A stretch of 64,000 nt of DNA from Pseudanabaena sp. UWO311 (GTDB lineage: Bacteria; Cyanobacteriota; Cyanobacteriia; Pseudanabaenales; Pseudanabaenaceae). The position numbers and the translations under genes are program-made. Positions 51,501 through 58,811 of the stretch are shown piece by piece. The notes under the pieces were generated by a model that did not search any database, was not told where the DNA came from, and was given only the letters and a program-made list of their open reading frames with translations. The first letter of the stretch is position 1, and each line of letters starts with the position of its first letter. The stretch is taken from positions 1-64,000 of the forward strand of contig NZ_SJEE01000023.1 in assembly GCF_006937785.1 (NCBI RefSeq), read 5' to 3'.

Positions 51501-52088
51501 ATGGGTCGTCCCACCAAAGAAAATTCGCTGTCGAGGCAAGATGTCGTTGCTGCGGCGATCGCCTGTATCGATCGAGAAGGAGCGTCGGCACTAAGCGTGA
51601 GTCGTGTGGCACGAGAACTTGGCATTAAGCCTCCTGCCATTTACAAGCATTTAGAGAGCGGATTAGCATTACAAAAGAGCGTAGTATGTAAGCTTTGGGG
51701 ATATTACTTACAGGAATGTCAAGAGAAGATTATTGAAACTTCTATCCCCTCAGAATCGTTAAAACAGATGGGACATTTCGCCCGTCACTTTGCCCGCACC
51801 TATCCTGCTCGCGCTCAGATCATGATGCAAACTCGACTTCAGACCAGCGATCCAGAAGCCGCAGAGATTATCCAGCAATTTATCATGTTTCTGCGTCAGA
51901 TGCTGGGTGCTTGCGACCTTGCGGACGATCGACTCATTGATGTGATGCGGATGATTAATGCCGCAATTTATGGGTTTATCACGATCGAACAAGCAGGACT
52001 AATGACGTTAGAGCGTTCTGCGGATCGGAGTTTTGAGGTCATGTTAGAGGCGTTGATGGTAGCGATCGCACATATCCAGCAGCATTGA
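51501..52088 (+). CDS. TetR-family transcriptional regulator
   Basis: A 195-residue regulator. The N-terminal helix-turn-helix reads LSRQDVVAAAIACIDREGAS then ALSVSRVARELGIKPPAIYKHLESG, the TetR signature. The C-terminal ligand domain (about 75-195) contains MGHFARHFARTYPARAQIMM. It is divergent from the Rieske oxygenase gene, so that gene is the probable target and its substrate or product the probable inducer. It runs against the usual cassette direction. Its stop is 43 bases from attC3. Confidence 0.85.
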   Translation: MGRPTKENSLSRQDVVAAAIACIDREGASALSVSRVARELGIKPPAIYKHLESGLALQKSVVCKLWGYYLQECQEKIIETSIPSESLKQMGHFARHFARTYPARAQIMMQTRLQTSDPEAAEIIQQFIMFLRQMLGACDLADDRLIDVMRMINAAIYGFITIEQAGLMTLERSADRSFEVMLEALMVAIAHIQQH

Positions 52089-52130
52089 ACTCAGAATTTG
52101 CGGATTGTGATTTCACTAATAACTCCAGCC

Positions 52131-52219
52131 GCCCAACGAGTCCGTTCACCCGCCGCGAACTACCTCTCGGACTCAACCAACCATCTTTTAACGGTCGGCG
52201 TGCAACGGAATTGTTGGGC
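52131..52219 (-). other. attC-like recombination site 3 (89 bp)
   Basis: On the minus strand: R'' GCCCAAC, AATTCC, L'' GTTGCACGCCG, centre, L' CGGCGGGTGAAC, then GGACTC and R' GTTGGGC. Both R boxes fit the consensus exactly. L pairing is imperfect, with unpaired bases on both arms. The TGA stop of the GNAT gene is separated from R'' by only three bases, the classical cassette layout. Confidence 0.82.
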
Positions 52220-52222
52220 GGC

Positions 52223-52750
52223 TCAACTGGTTCTGAGATTTCCTGTATCCACCCATCCATAAGCCACCTCGATTAGCGGCTTTCCACCAATCGTAAGCTC
52301 CTTTTCATGAACAATCTTGCCTCCAAGGGCAGCATAAAATTGACACGCAGGATTATCGACCAACACCCACACCAACATGGAATTAATACCCAATCGACCT
52401 AGCCTTTCCGCGACGACCTGTAAGAGTCCGCGTCCAATGCCTTTTCCTTGATAGCTTTGTCGGATATAGATTGCCATCAACTCACCTCTATATATCGGAT
52501 CACCTATGCGCTCTACCCCTCCATTCGCAAATCCGACAATCTCACCAGATTTATCCTCTGCAATATAAGTAAAATTGCCATCGTCCGGGGCACGGTTCAA
52601 AATCTGATACCAACCGTTTGCCCGCCGCTCATACGATAGATTTGCTAGATGTTCATCTGGCACGATGCCGCGATAGGTCGTTCTCCAAGTATCCACATGA
52701 ACCCTGGAAATGGCGGGAACGTCGCTCTGAGTTGCTTCTCTTATCATCAT
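52223..52750 (-). CDS. GNAT-family N-acetyltransferase (first integron cassette)
   Basis: A 175-residue GNAT (MMIREATQSDVPAISRVHVD). The acetyl-CoA loop is visible as RQSYQGKGIGRGLLQVVAER (R/Q-x-x-G-x-G/A), with LAVLVW-like NSMLVWVLVDNPACQFYAALGG, the motif B Asn-Pro and Tyr. The substrate is unknown; cassette GNATs include aminoglycoside and streptothricin acetyltransferases, but this one has no specific signature. The gene is bounded on the right by an attI-like core (52899-52905) and on the left by attC3, so it is the first cassette. Met2 at 52747 is an equal start candidate. Confidence 0.82.
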   Translation of the reverse strand: MMIREATQSDVPAISRVHVDTWRTTYRGIVPDEHLANLSYERRANGWYQILNRAPDDGNFTYIAEDKSGEIVGFANGGVERIGDPIYRGELMAIYIRQSYQGKGIGRGLLQVVAERLGRLGINSMLVWVLVDNPACQFYAALGGKIVHEKELTIGGKPLIEVAYGWVDTGNLRTS

Positions 52751-53043
52751 CGGAATCTTGACCCACCCAACTGTCTAGGAATCGCAGACTGACAATTCGA
52801 TCAAGTTGTTTCATTGCGCGATCGCCCAATCTAAACCATTCAGACTTCAAAATCCCAACCGATACCTTCAAAGTACTGCCTCATCGATAACTTAAGCCGC
52901 CCAACTATATATTATCTTGTAGATTACAGGATAACTACCTATACAAGATGAATATCACACAACTTGTTATATAAAGCAACCAATAGGTGTAATAACAAGA
53001 TTTTTGCAGGGTAATATACCCTAATAGAGTTTTATCGATCAAA
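52751..53043. other. Cassette leader and attI-like region upstream of intI remnant
   Basis: Between the divergent GNAT and intI genes. It contains a HIP1 site, the core at 52899-52905 and AT-rich sequence (52906-53043) with the inverted repeat TATCTTGTA/TACAAGAT (about 52914-52952), where the intI and cassette promoters would lie. Confidence 0.5.
52899..52905 (-). other. attI-like core site
   Basis: GTTGGGC on the minus strand, followed by GGCTT, repeats the R' box and flank (GTTGGGCGGCT) of attC3. No L boxes accompany it, as in attI. It sits 138 bases from the intI start, between the integrase and the first cassette. Confidence 0.7.
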
Positions 53044-53321
53044 ATGCAGCATAACATTCCTAAACCTGTGCTGAAAAATAATGCGCCTATCCCCACCACA
53101 ACCGATCAAGTTGAGCCACCGCCTAGAAAGCTGCTCGATCGCGTTAGTGATGCAGTTCGGGTCAAGCATTACTCCTATCAAGCTGAAAAGTCTTATGTGC
53201 AATGGGTTAGGCGATTTATCCTGTTTCACAATATAGCGACATCCAAGTGAAATGGGTGGTATTGCATTTACAGGACTTAGAACGTGGACATGGCGAAGTT
53301 CATCTTCCATCGCTGAACTAG
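53044..53321 (+). pseudogene. intI: Integron integrase remnant
   Basis: ATG 53044 opens a frame of 68 residues with PPRKLLDRVSDAVRVKHYSY followed by QAEKSYVQWVRRFILFHN, the N-terminal DNA-binding domain of integron tyrosine recombinases. Removing one T in AATATAGCG restores the expected HNKRHPSEMG; without it the frame ends at 53250. Further on, from about 53259, another phase reads VLHLQDLERGHGEVHLPSLN, part of the central IntI region between the catalytic boxes. About 130 residues between the two pieces and the whole C-terminal catalytic part are missing. It is therefore inactive. Its divergence from the cassettes is the canonical integron arrangement. Confidence 0.85.
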
Positions 53322-53376
53322 ATATCACCAGATCCCCGACTTTTTACATATTGACAAGAATTCAGATTATCTTGAG

Positions 53377-53556
53377 GCAGTTAAATGAGCGACTAATGCG
53401 CGTAATCCTAAACGATAGCTCTCAGCACCAAAACCACTAATTTGCCCGATCGCAATTGGTGCAATAAATGAATGATGGCGAAACTCTTCGCGTTTATATA
53501 CATTACTGAGATGTACTTCTACAGTAGGTATATTTACAGAGGCGATCGCATTATCC
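53377..53556 (-). pseudogene. aroQ: Partial copy of aroQ (3' part)
   Basis: A minus-strand frame with [20 protein letters not shown] and on to [20 protein letters not shown] matches the last ~60 residues of the intact AroQ at 54541-54990 almost perfectly. The N-terminal 85 residues, including the catalytic Tyr loop, are absent. It lies between the intI remnant and the Rpn gene, in the same orientation as aroQ. Confidence 0.85.
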
Positions 53557-53649
53557 AAAAAATATTCAGCGATCACCTTAGATAAAGGAATATGCGATCG
53601 CTCTTAGAATAACTAAAATGTTATTAGTACCACCAGATAATATAAATAT

Positions 53650-54519
53650 ATGATCTTCATCAATCCCAAAATCGACTTTGCTTTCAAAAAGATTTTTGGC
53701 TCTGAAGATAGCAAAGATATCTTGATTAGCTTCCTAAATGCTCTAATTTATGAAGCACAGCCAGTTATTTATGACTTAGAAATTCTCAATCCCTACCTTG
53801 CGCCCAAAATTCGCGGTGTTAAAGATACTTATTTCGATATCAAAGCAAAAATTACTGATAGTGAAACAGGTGAACAGCGCACCGTCATCATTGAGATGCA
53901 AGTCCTGAATATAGAAGGATTTGAAAAAAGAATTTTATACAATGCGGCAAAATCCTATTCTGTCCAACTGCCTACTGGACAGGGCTATAACCTTCTCAAT
54001 CCAGTCATTGCCTTAACAATTACTGATTTTGTGATGTTTGCGGATCTACCTAATGTCACCTCTCGTTTTGTCCTAAAAGAAAAAGATTTTCTAATTGACT
54101 ATCCTATCTATGACATTGAATTAATCTTTGTAGAATTGCCAAAGTTCAAAAAGAATTTGCCAGAACTAAAAACCATTATCGATAAATGGCTATTTTTCTT
54201 AAACAACGCTCGTAAACTGCAAAATATTCCTGCAACGATGGATACTATACCTGAAATTAAAAAAGCTTTTTATATCGCCAATCAAGCAAACCTTACTCTT
54301 GATGAGTTAGAAGATCAAGAAAAGAGCGAGATTTTCATTCAAGATCAGCGTGGGGCAATTACAAAAGCGACTAAGGAAAGCTTAGAACAAGGAAGACAAG
54401 AAGGTCAACGGCAAAAAGCCTATGAGATTGCAAAAAAAATGTTAGGTAATTTTGATGAACAAGCGATCGCCGTTATGACAGGGCTAACTCTGGAAGATCT
54501 GCGATCTTTACAAGACTAA
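53650..54519 (+). CDS. Rpn-family recombination-promoting nuclease (PD-(D/E)xK transposase-like)
   Basis: A 289-residue protein starting MIFINPKIDFAFKKIFGSED, the hallmark of the Rpn/PDDEXK transposase family. Asp in GVKDTYFDIKAKITD and Glu-x-Gln in TVIIEMQVLNI form the nuclease site (D...ExQ), as in Rpn proteins. The C-terminus ends in a charged, Gln-rich tail (ESLEQGRQEGQRQKAYEIAK) usual for the group. E. coli RpnA is a Ca2+-stimulated DNA endonuclease that promotes RecA-independent recombination; cyanobacteria carry many paralogues. It lies between the partial and intact copies of aroQ. Confidence 0.85.
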   Translation: MIFINPKIDFAFKKIFGSEDSKDILISFLNALIYEAQPVIYDLEILNPYLAPKIRGVKDTYFDIKAKITDSETGEQRTVIIEMQVLNIEGFEKRILYNAAKSYSVQLPTGQGYNLLNPVIALTITDFVMFADLPNVTSRFVLKEKDFLIDYPIYDIELIFVELPKFKKNLPELKTIIDKWLFFLNNARKLQNIPATMDTIPEIKKAFYIANQANLTLDELEDQEKSEIFIQDQRGAITKATKESLEQGRQEGQRQKAYEIAKKMLGNFDEQAIAVMTGLTLEDLRSLQD

Positions 54520-54540
54520 CCAAAAAATTGCCACTTGATC

Positions 54541-54990
54541 TCAATTTCCCTGTTGAGTTCGGAGTAAATGATTAACTAATGCACGTAAGCCTAAACGATA
54601 GCTCTCAGCGCCAAAACCGCTAATTTGCCCGATCGCAATTGGTGCAATAAACGAATGATGACGAAATTCTTCGCGTTTATACACATTACTCAGATGTACT
54701 TCTACAGTAGGTATATTTACAGAAGCGATCGCATCTCTCAGCGCCACACTGGTATGCGTAAAAGCGGCGGGATTGATCAAAATTCCTTGCTGTACCTGAA
54801 AAGCAGCATGAATCGCATCAATCAATACACCCTCATGATTTGATTGTAAAAAGCTTAATTCTGCGCCTAACTCCATTGCATCTTGAGCTAGGCGATCGTT
54901 AATTTGCGCTAATGTAGTGCTGCCATAAACCTCTGGCTCTCGTAAGCCAAGCATATTGAGGTTTGGCCCATGCAAAACCAGAATTTTCAT
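54541..54990 (-). CDS. aroQ: Type II 3-dehydroquinate dehydratase
   Basis: A 149-residue AroQ with [21 protein letters not shown] carrying the catalytic Tyr loop, [33 protein letters not shown], and [19 protein letters not shown] with the catalytic His. It dehydrates 3-dehydroquinate to 3-dehydroshikimate in the shikimate pathway. The protein works as a dodecamer. Length is normal. A partial copy of its 3' third lies at 53377-53556. The ccmK gene lies 38 bases upstream on the same strand, so the two may be co-transcribed. Confidence 0.92.
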   Translation of the reverse strand: MKILVLHGPNLNMLGLREPEVYGSTTLAQINDRLAQDAMELGAELSFLQSNHEGVLIDAIHAAFQVQQGILINPAAFTHTSVALRDAIASVNIPTVEVHLSNVYKREEFRHHSFIAPIAIGQISGFGAESYRLGLRALVNHLLRTQQGN

Positions 54991-55028
54991 TCTTTAAACT
55001 ATATTTTTCCTTTTTCCTTTTTCCTTGA

Positions 55029-55355
55029 TTAACGGAATTGTCCAAGGGCTTCACTAAATTGCATGGTCTTAGTAATCACTTCGAGATTGGCATGAGGACG
55101 AGGAATCACTGTTGCCGATAGAAATAGAGCCTTGTCCTTAGAACTCAAGACTTCAATTTTTTTAGCAGCTTCGACACCAGCGGCAACAGCTTTTTGGACA
55201 TCACCAACTGGTCCACGGATGATAATGGTTAGGCGTGCACCGCTTACTTTCTCATAGCCCACAAAAGTTACATTTGCAGCTTTGACCATTGTGTCAGCGA
55301 CGGACAGTGCAGGAGGATGCCCCAGCACCTCAACCAAACCAACTGCGATTCCCAT
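55029..55355 (-). CDS. ccmK: CcmK-family carboxysome shell protein (BMC-H)
   Basis: A 108-residue single BMC-domain protein (MGIAVGLVEVLGHPPALSVA). ADTMVKAANVTFVGYEKVSG, IIIRGPVGDVQKAVAAGVEA and VIPRPHANLEVI are diagnostic of CcmK hexamers. Compared with CcmK1/K2, about five residues (around LSSKDK) are inserted before the last strand, and the pore loop appears as KVSGAR. It stands outside any ccm operon, as do ccmK3/K4 and the newer CcmK5/K6 types, so it is a minor shell paralogue that may tune permeability. I cannot assign the exact subtype by eye. Confidence 0.85.
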   Translation of the reverse strand: MGIAVGLVEVLGHPPALSVADTMVKAANVTFVGYEKVSGARLTIIIRGPVGDVQKAVAAGVEAAKKIEVLSSKDKALFLSATVIPRPHANLEVITKTMQFSEALGQFR

Positions 55356-55518
55356 AAAATTTCCTTGAGCTTGTAAATTTAAGCTAATTAATCAAATAAC
55401 GGTTTTTTATCAAACTCAATCATAAATCTCAATGGTATCGATTGATTGATACGCATCGTTTATTTGTGTCATAAACAAATACAAAGTGTTTTAAAGCGCT
55501 TTGCACTCAAACCCGAAT

Positions 55519-55569
55519 CAAGAAATCCGTTAAAAGTTTTGCAAAGCAACACTTTTAACGGATTTCTTG
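55519..55569. repeat. Hairpin with TTGCAAAGCAAC loop, copy 2
   Basis: CAAGAAATCCGTTAAAAGT and its complement surround TTTGCAAAGCAAC. The loop, the leading CAAGAAA and the upstream AGCGCTTTGC(A)CTCAAA match the element at 33682-33732; only the inner stem differs, and does so on both arms. Confidence 0.75.
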
Positions 55570-55574
55570 GTTTT

Positions 55575-55597
55575 ATGGCGGCACTTTGCGCCGCCAT
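55575..55597 (-). terminator. Hairpin after the DUF1499 gene
   Basis: ATGGCGGC and GCCGCCAT surround ACTTTGC, eight bases after the DUF1499 stop on the minus strand. Its apex GGCGGCACTTTGCGCCGCC is shared with 61599-61652. Confidence 0.65.
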
Positions 55598-55604
55598 ACT
55601 TGAT

Positions 55605-56126
55605 TTAAGCAAGTTGAGCGCGGATGGCTTCAACGCGATCGCGGTTAACGCCGAGATCGGACTTACCTAAACGAGAAGCCGAGCGCACCTCAATGAGGCC
55701 CTTGTCCGCATTGAGATAAAACTCAACGTCATCGACATAACCCATTAGAGCGCTGGTAAACTCGGCATAGAGATAGTTGCCTTCAGCGGTAATGATTTTG
55801 GTGCGAGGCATACTAGAAATCACCGCTTTAAGATCTTCTAAGGCTTTGGCGGGATCGCCTGTATAGGTCAAAGGTGCGATTTTATGCTCAGCGTCATTGC
55901 TTTGACTAGAGACACAGTTAGGAGAATCGGGGCAATCGAGGAGCTTGCCATTGGTTACGCCGATATTAGCGGGGCGTGTGCCCGAAAAAGAAAAAAGTGC
56001 CATAGGTGTTGCGATCGCAGAATTTAGTGAATAGTTAAGGGAATGAGCAGAAGCGGCAGGAGCAAATCCGAAATAAGCAAGCGTAACAAAATATAAGCTC
56101 GCAGCGATCGCGACAAGTTTTGACAT
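55605..56126 (-). CDS. DUF1499 family exported protein
   Basis: A 173-residue protein. An N-terminal hydrophobic segment (MSKLVAIAASLYFVTLAYFG...) ending in ASAH-type sequence suggests export. The DUF1499 core is CPDSPNCVSSQSNDAEHKIA, with two conserved Cys, then TAEGNYLYAEFTSALMGYVD and VEFYLNADKGLIEVRSASRL. The family is widespread in cyanobacteria and plastids without a defined activity. The last ~10 residues (RVEAIRAQLA) are typical. It is monocistronic with a terminator behind it. Confidence 0.8.
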   Translation of the reverse strand: MSKLVAIAASLYFVTLAYFGFAPAASAHSLNYSLNSAIATPMALFSFSGTRPANIGVTNGKLLDCPDSPNCVSSQSNDAEHKIAPLTYTGDPAKALEDLKAVISSMPRTKIITAEGNYLYAEFTSALMGYVDDVEFYLNADKGLIEVRSASRLGKSDLGVNRDRVEAIRAQLA

Positions 56127-56253
56127 ATTGATATAGCTAGTTTCTCTGAGTATTTATACGCAATTGATTATGGCATTTATATTCTCTTTCCATCTATCCA
56201 TCAATGGAAGGGGCTTTCACTCCTTGTTTGATATCGCTTTTTTGATCGCAAGC

Positions 56254-56661
56254 TTAACCCGCAAAAAACAATCCACGGACTAAGTTAAAAAGTGTGCCAA
56301 ACATAAGAGCAAGAGTTGCCAAAGAAGCGATCGCATTACCTGCGGCGCGTTTACTCGCTTCGACATAATATCCCCAAGCATAGGCAATGCGCCCCACAAC
56401 CCAGGCTGAGCCTAAGATCGCGCCCACATTTGGGCTAACAAAAATACTGAACAGCCATAAGCAAGGCAAAAAGATCACGATTTGTTCAAGGGTGTTTTGA
56501 TGAGCACGAAAGACTCTCTCAAAATTTTCGTCGCCAGTGATTTGTGGTGGCATGACTTTATACTTAACACGAGCTACAGCCACACCGATACCTAAGCCAA
56601 AGTAAACAAGCAATGCGCAGATAGTGACGATCGCAGGAAATACGAGTGTTTTGATGTCCAT
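56254..56661 (-). CDS. MAPEG-family membrane protein
   Basis: A 135-residue protein with four hydrophobic helices. ERVFRAHQNTLEQIVIFLPC in the helix 1-2 region is the MAPEG signature (Arg and His-Asn-x-x-Glu), followed by GRIAYAWGYYVEASKRAAG. Members include microsomal glutathione transferase and prostaglandin E synthase; bacterial MAPEG proteins are mostly uncharacterised, with glutathione-dependent detoxification the usual guess. It is an integral membrane protein. The STRR-like heptamer repeat lies just upstream of its start. Confidence 0.82.
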   Translation of the reverse strand: MDIKTLVFPAIVTICALLVYFGLGIGVAVARVKYKVMPPQITGDENFERVFRAHQNTLEQIVIFLPCLWLFSIFVSPNVGAILGSAWVVGRIAYAWGYYVEASKRAAGNAIASLATLALMFGTLFNLVRGLFFAG

Positions 56662-56694
56662 TTGGTAACTGGTAATTGGTGATTGGATAATTAT

Positions 56695-56744
56695 GAATTA
56701 CGAATTACGAATTACGAGTTGATAATTCGTAATTCGTAATTCGT
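56695..56744. repeat. Heptamer repeat GAATTAC x3 with inverted copy
   Basis: Three perfect GAATTAC units (56695-56715) are followed after eight bases by three AATTCGT units (56724-56744), so the block also folds into a hairpin. Heptameric short tandem repeats (STRR) are known from filamentous cyanobacteria. Confidence 0.8.
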
Positions 56745-56793
56745 CCCCCTTGTTACTAAGCATTATGATGATTGCTATATCTCGTTTTATGTT

Positions 56794-57636
56794 ATGCCAA
56801 AGTTTCACACCTATATCGGAATTGCTGCGATCGCATTAGTTAGCTGTCAGCAGACTCCACCAAATAACGCCACAGCGCCAGCTAATAACCTTGCTACCGA
56901 AAAAGCAATTAGTTATTTGCGATCGCAGCTCAAGCTACCGCCAACTGTGGTGATCGTGGCGGAGTCGCAAAAGCCACAGCTAGCTAATATTCGCGACTTA
57001 TGTCAAACGACGGCTCCGACGCAAGCAGGGTTTGAAATCGCACTGGTTGCTGAAGATATGCGCTATACCTTACAAACTAATCAAGATGCTAGCAAAATCG
57101 AGATTTGTCGATCTGAGGATGCCAAGCCTGAAACTACAGGTAAGTATACGGGTGCGGGCTATATGCTGCGCTATCCTGCGGACTGGAAAGCGATCGATCT
57201 CGGTTTAGAGCCTTCGGGCGCGAGTACGGTAATTTTTACACCTAGTCGTGAGATCCCAGTGGGCGAAGATAAAAATGATCTAGTTAAAAAGCTACAACAA
57301 AGTCGACAAGTTTATACGGTGGTGTTGCGACAACCAATTGATGGCAAGGCGATCGCCTCCGATGATTCTGAAAAGGCAAAAGATCTCGTAAAAATTCCTT
57401 TCGATCCCAAGGTTAAAGGCGCAAAGTCTGGCTCGAAAGAGGAATTTACAACTGCGATCGCTGATGGTGATGCTTCTAATAAATCCACAAGCTGGAAGGT
57501 CAAAGTATTAACCTTAGAAGCCGATAAATTTATCTATACAGTTCGCTATTACCAGCCTGATTCTCAAAATGCTGCCAATAGCCCAAATTCATCAGCATTC
57601 GATCAATTTGCTAATAGCTTCGCCCTCATTCCCTAA
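56794..57636 (+). CDS. Putative lipoprotein
   Basis: A 280-residue protein with a lipoprotein signal (MPKFHTYIGIAAIALVSCQQ), lipobox LVSC with Cys18, then a Pro/Asn/Ala linker. The mature part has two regions: about 35-115 (AISYLRSQLKLPPTVVIVAE) and 125-280, which begins GAGYMLRYPADWKAIDLG, reminiscent of PsbP/DUF1795-like 'YPxxW' domains (a conserved YP-x-DW turn). A PsbP-like fold is thus possible for the C-terminal part. No partner gene is evident. A strong terminator follows at 57638-57684. Confidence 0.7.
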   Translation: MPKFHTYIGIAAIALVSCQQTPPNNATAPANNLATEKAISYLRSQLKLPPTVVIVAESQKPQLANIRDLCQTTAPTQAGFEIALVAEDMRYTLQTNQDASKIEICRSEDAKPETTGKYTGAGYMLRYPADWKAIDLGLEPSGASTVIFTPSREIPVGEDKNDLVKKLQQSRQVYTVVLRQPIDGKAIASDDSEKAKDLVKIPFDPKVKGAKSGSKEEFTTAIADGDASNKSTSWKVKVLTLEADKFIYTVRYYQPDSQNAANSPNSSAFDQFANSFALIP

Positions 57637-57637
57637 A

Positions 57638-57684
57638 ACCCAAAAGAGGTGTGCCGCGCGAAGCGCGGCACACCTCTTTTGGGT
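57638..57684 (+). terminator. Terminator after the lipoprotein gene
   Basis: ACCCAAAAGAGGTGTGCCGC and its complement close on CGCGAAGCG; it starts two bases after the stop and spans 47 bases without mismatch. Confidence 0.75.
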
Positions 57685-57732
57685 CTCGCTACAAAAGCAA
57701 TTTAGTTTATTGCGCTAATTCGGTGAGATCAA

Positions 57733-58569
57733 CTAAATTGCATATTTTGACCAAATATCTGCGTAAGGAATATTCTTGGACTTCCATGGCTTGTGATGTC
57801 CACCACTCCAATGGATAATTGAAATTTTGGATAAGTCTTTTTTTAGGAGCCAACTAATTAACTTTGTATTGCCAAAACCACAGCAGTTCCATCGACGGTC
57901 TAACTGTACATAATCTTTAAACATCAAGTTAAGCAATGTCTCATCGTTTAGCTGTAATAGTTTGTAACCGCATTGCCGATCCCATTCTAGGCAAGCATCT
58001 AATTTCTGGTAGTCTTCCTTTTTCCAAAATGACAAATCAGTAAATAGAACTCCTCCATTAAAAGTTTTCTTGATTGTACGAAGCTCATGTAGAGCTTTAA
58101 AAGGATTGGAAAAATGAAAAATAGCAGGGAAGAAATGTGGAACCGCCGCAAAGTATTGATTCTCAGAAAAATTTATTGAATCATAGAGTAGAGCGATGTC
58201 ATCGACTACCACAATATCAGTATCAAGATAGATAACCTTCTTCAGATCAGGCAAAACACTTCCTAAAAATAGCCGAGCAAATAACATGTAAAGTGCATTC
58301 GTTCTATCAATACTTGGTGGCTTATATTTTTGAACGATATAGTCTTGAACTTCTGGTGTAGGAATATATTCTTTAAATCTGAATTCAATGTCAGGATTGT
58401 GAAAATGTTTTGGTAATTCATTCTCAAAAATTTGGAGCTCATTTTTGGGGATAATTATGTTGAATCTTAGTCTTTCTGGCTGTGCAGTATTTTGAATGAT
58501 CGAATTTATGGTCGCCAATAGACCAGGTAAATATCCTGCATTTACGGAAAAGACTAGATCAATCTTCAT
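57733..58569 (-). CDS. Glycosyltransferase family 8 protein
   Basis: A 278-residue GT8 enzyme. It begins MKIDLVFSVNAGYLPGLLAT with the nucleotide-sugar binding start, has the metal-binding DxD as Asp116-Thr-Asp118 in KKVIYLDTDIVVVDDI, FNGGVLFTDLSFWK, LLQLNDETLLNLMF and the final HWSGGHHKPWK, where His and Lys contact the donor phosphates. The family transfers Glc, Gal or GalA from UDP-sugars with retention, often onto lipopolysaccharide. No other polysaccharide gene adjoins it. No membrane segment is present; a cytoplasmic-face location is expected. Confidence 0.87.
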   Translation of the reverse strand: MKIDLVFSVNAGYLPGLLATINSIIQNTAQPERLRFNIIIPKNELQIFENELPKHFHNPDIEFRFKEYIPTPEVQDYIVQKYKPPSIDRTNALYMLFARLFLGSVLPDLKKVIYLDTDIVVVDDIALLYDSINFSENQYFAAVPHFFPAIFHFSNPFKALHELRTIKKTFNGGVLFTDLSFWKKEDYQKLDACLEWDRQCGYKLLQLNDETLLNLMFKDYVQLDRRWNCCGFGNTKLISWLLKKDLSKISIIHWSGGHHKPWKSKNIPYADIWSKYAI

Positions 58570-58811
58570 TGTTATATATGGGCAAAGATTTGGGTGAGAG
58601 TGTGAATGAGAGATTGATTTTTTAGAGCCAATCCAATTTTCAAGCTTTTTTGTTCATATTGAAATGACTCATTTATTTTTTGTCTGGTTTGCCTATTTTG
58701 TCAATTTCTTACCTGAATCTTTACAAAAACCAATACAACAAAAATTTAATGGCGATGGCGATAAAGTGCGAAACTAATCGTTGGTGAATTGCAAACATTT
58801 GAGCTACGAGT

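Larger units (their letters stand above)
55356..55604. other. Spacer between ccmK and DUF1499 gene
   Basis: About 250 bases without a gene. It holds AGCGCTTTGCACTCAAA followed by the hairpin at 55519-55569, and the DUF1499 terminator-like hairpin at 55575-55597. The ccmK promoter should lie at 55356-55480. Confidence 0.5.

Noticed and set aside
52039-52276. Short frames across attC3 on both strands
   Set aside because: They read through the attC palindrome and show no protein-like composition.
53367-53576. Independent small gene at 53367-53576
   Set aside because: Its residues are the C-terminal part of AroQ, so it is listed as a partial aroQ copy.
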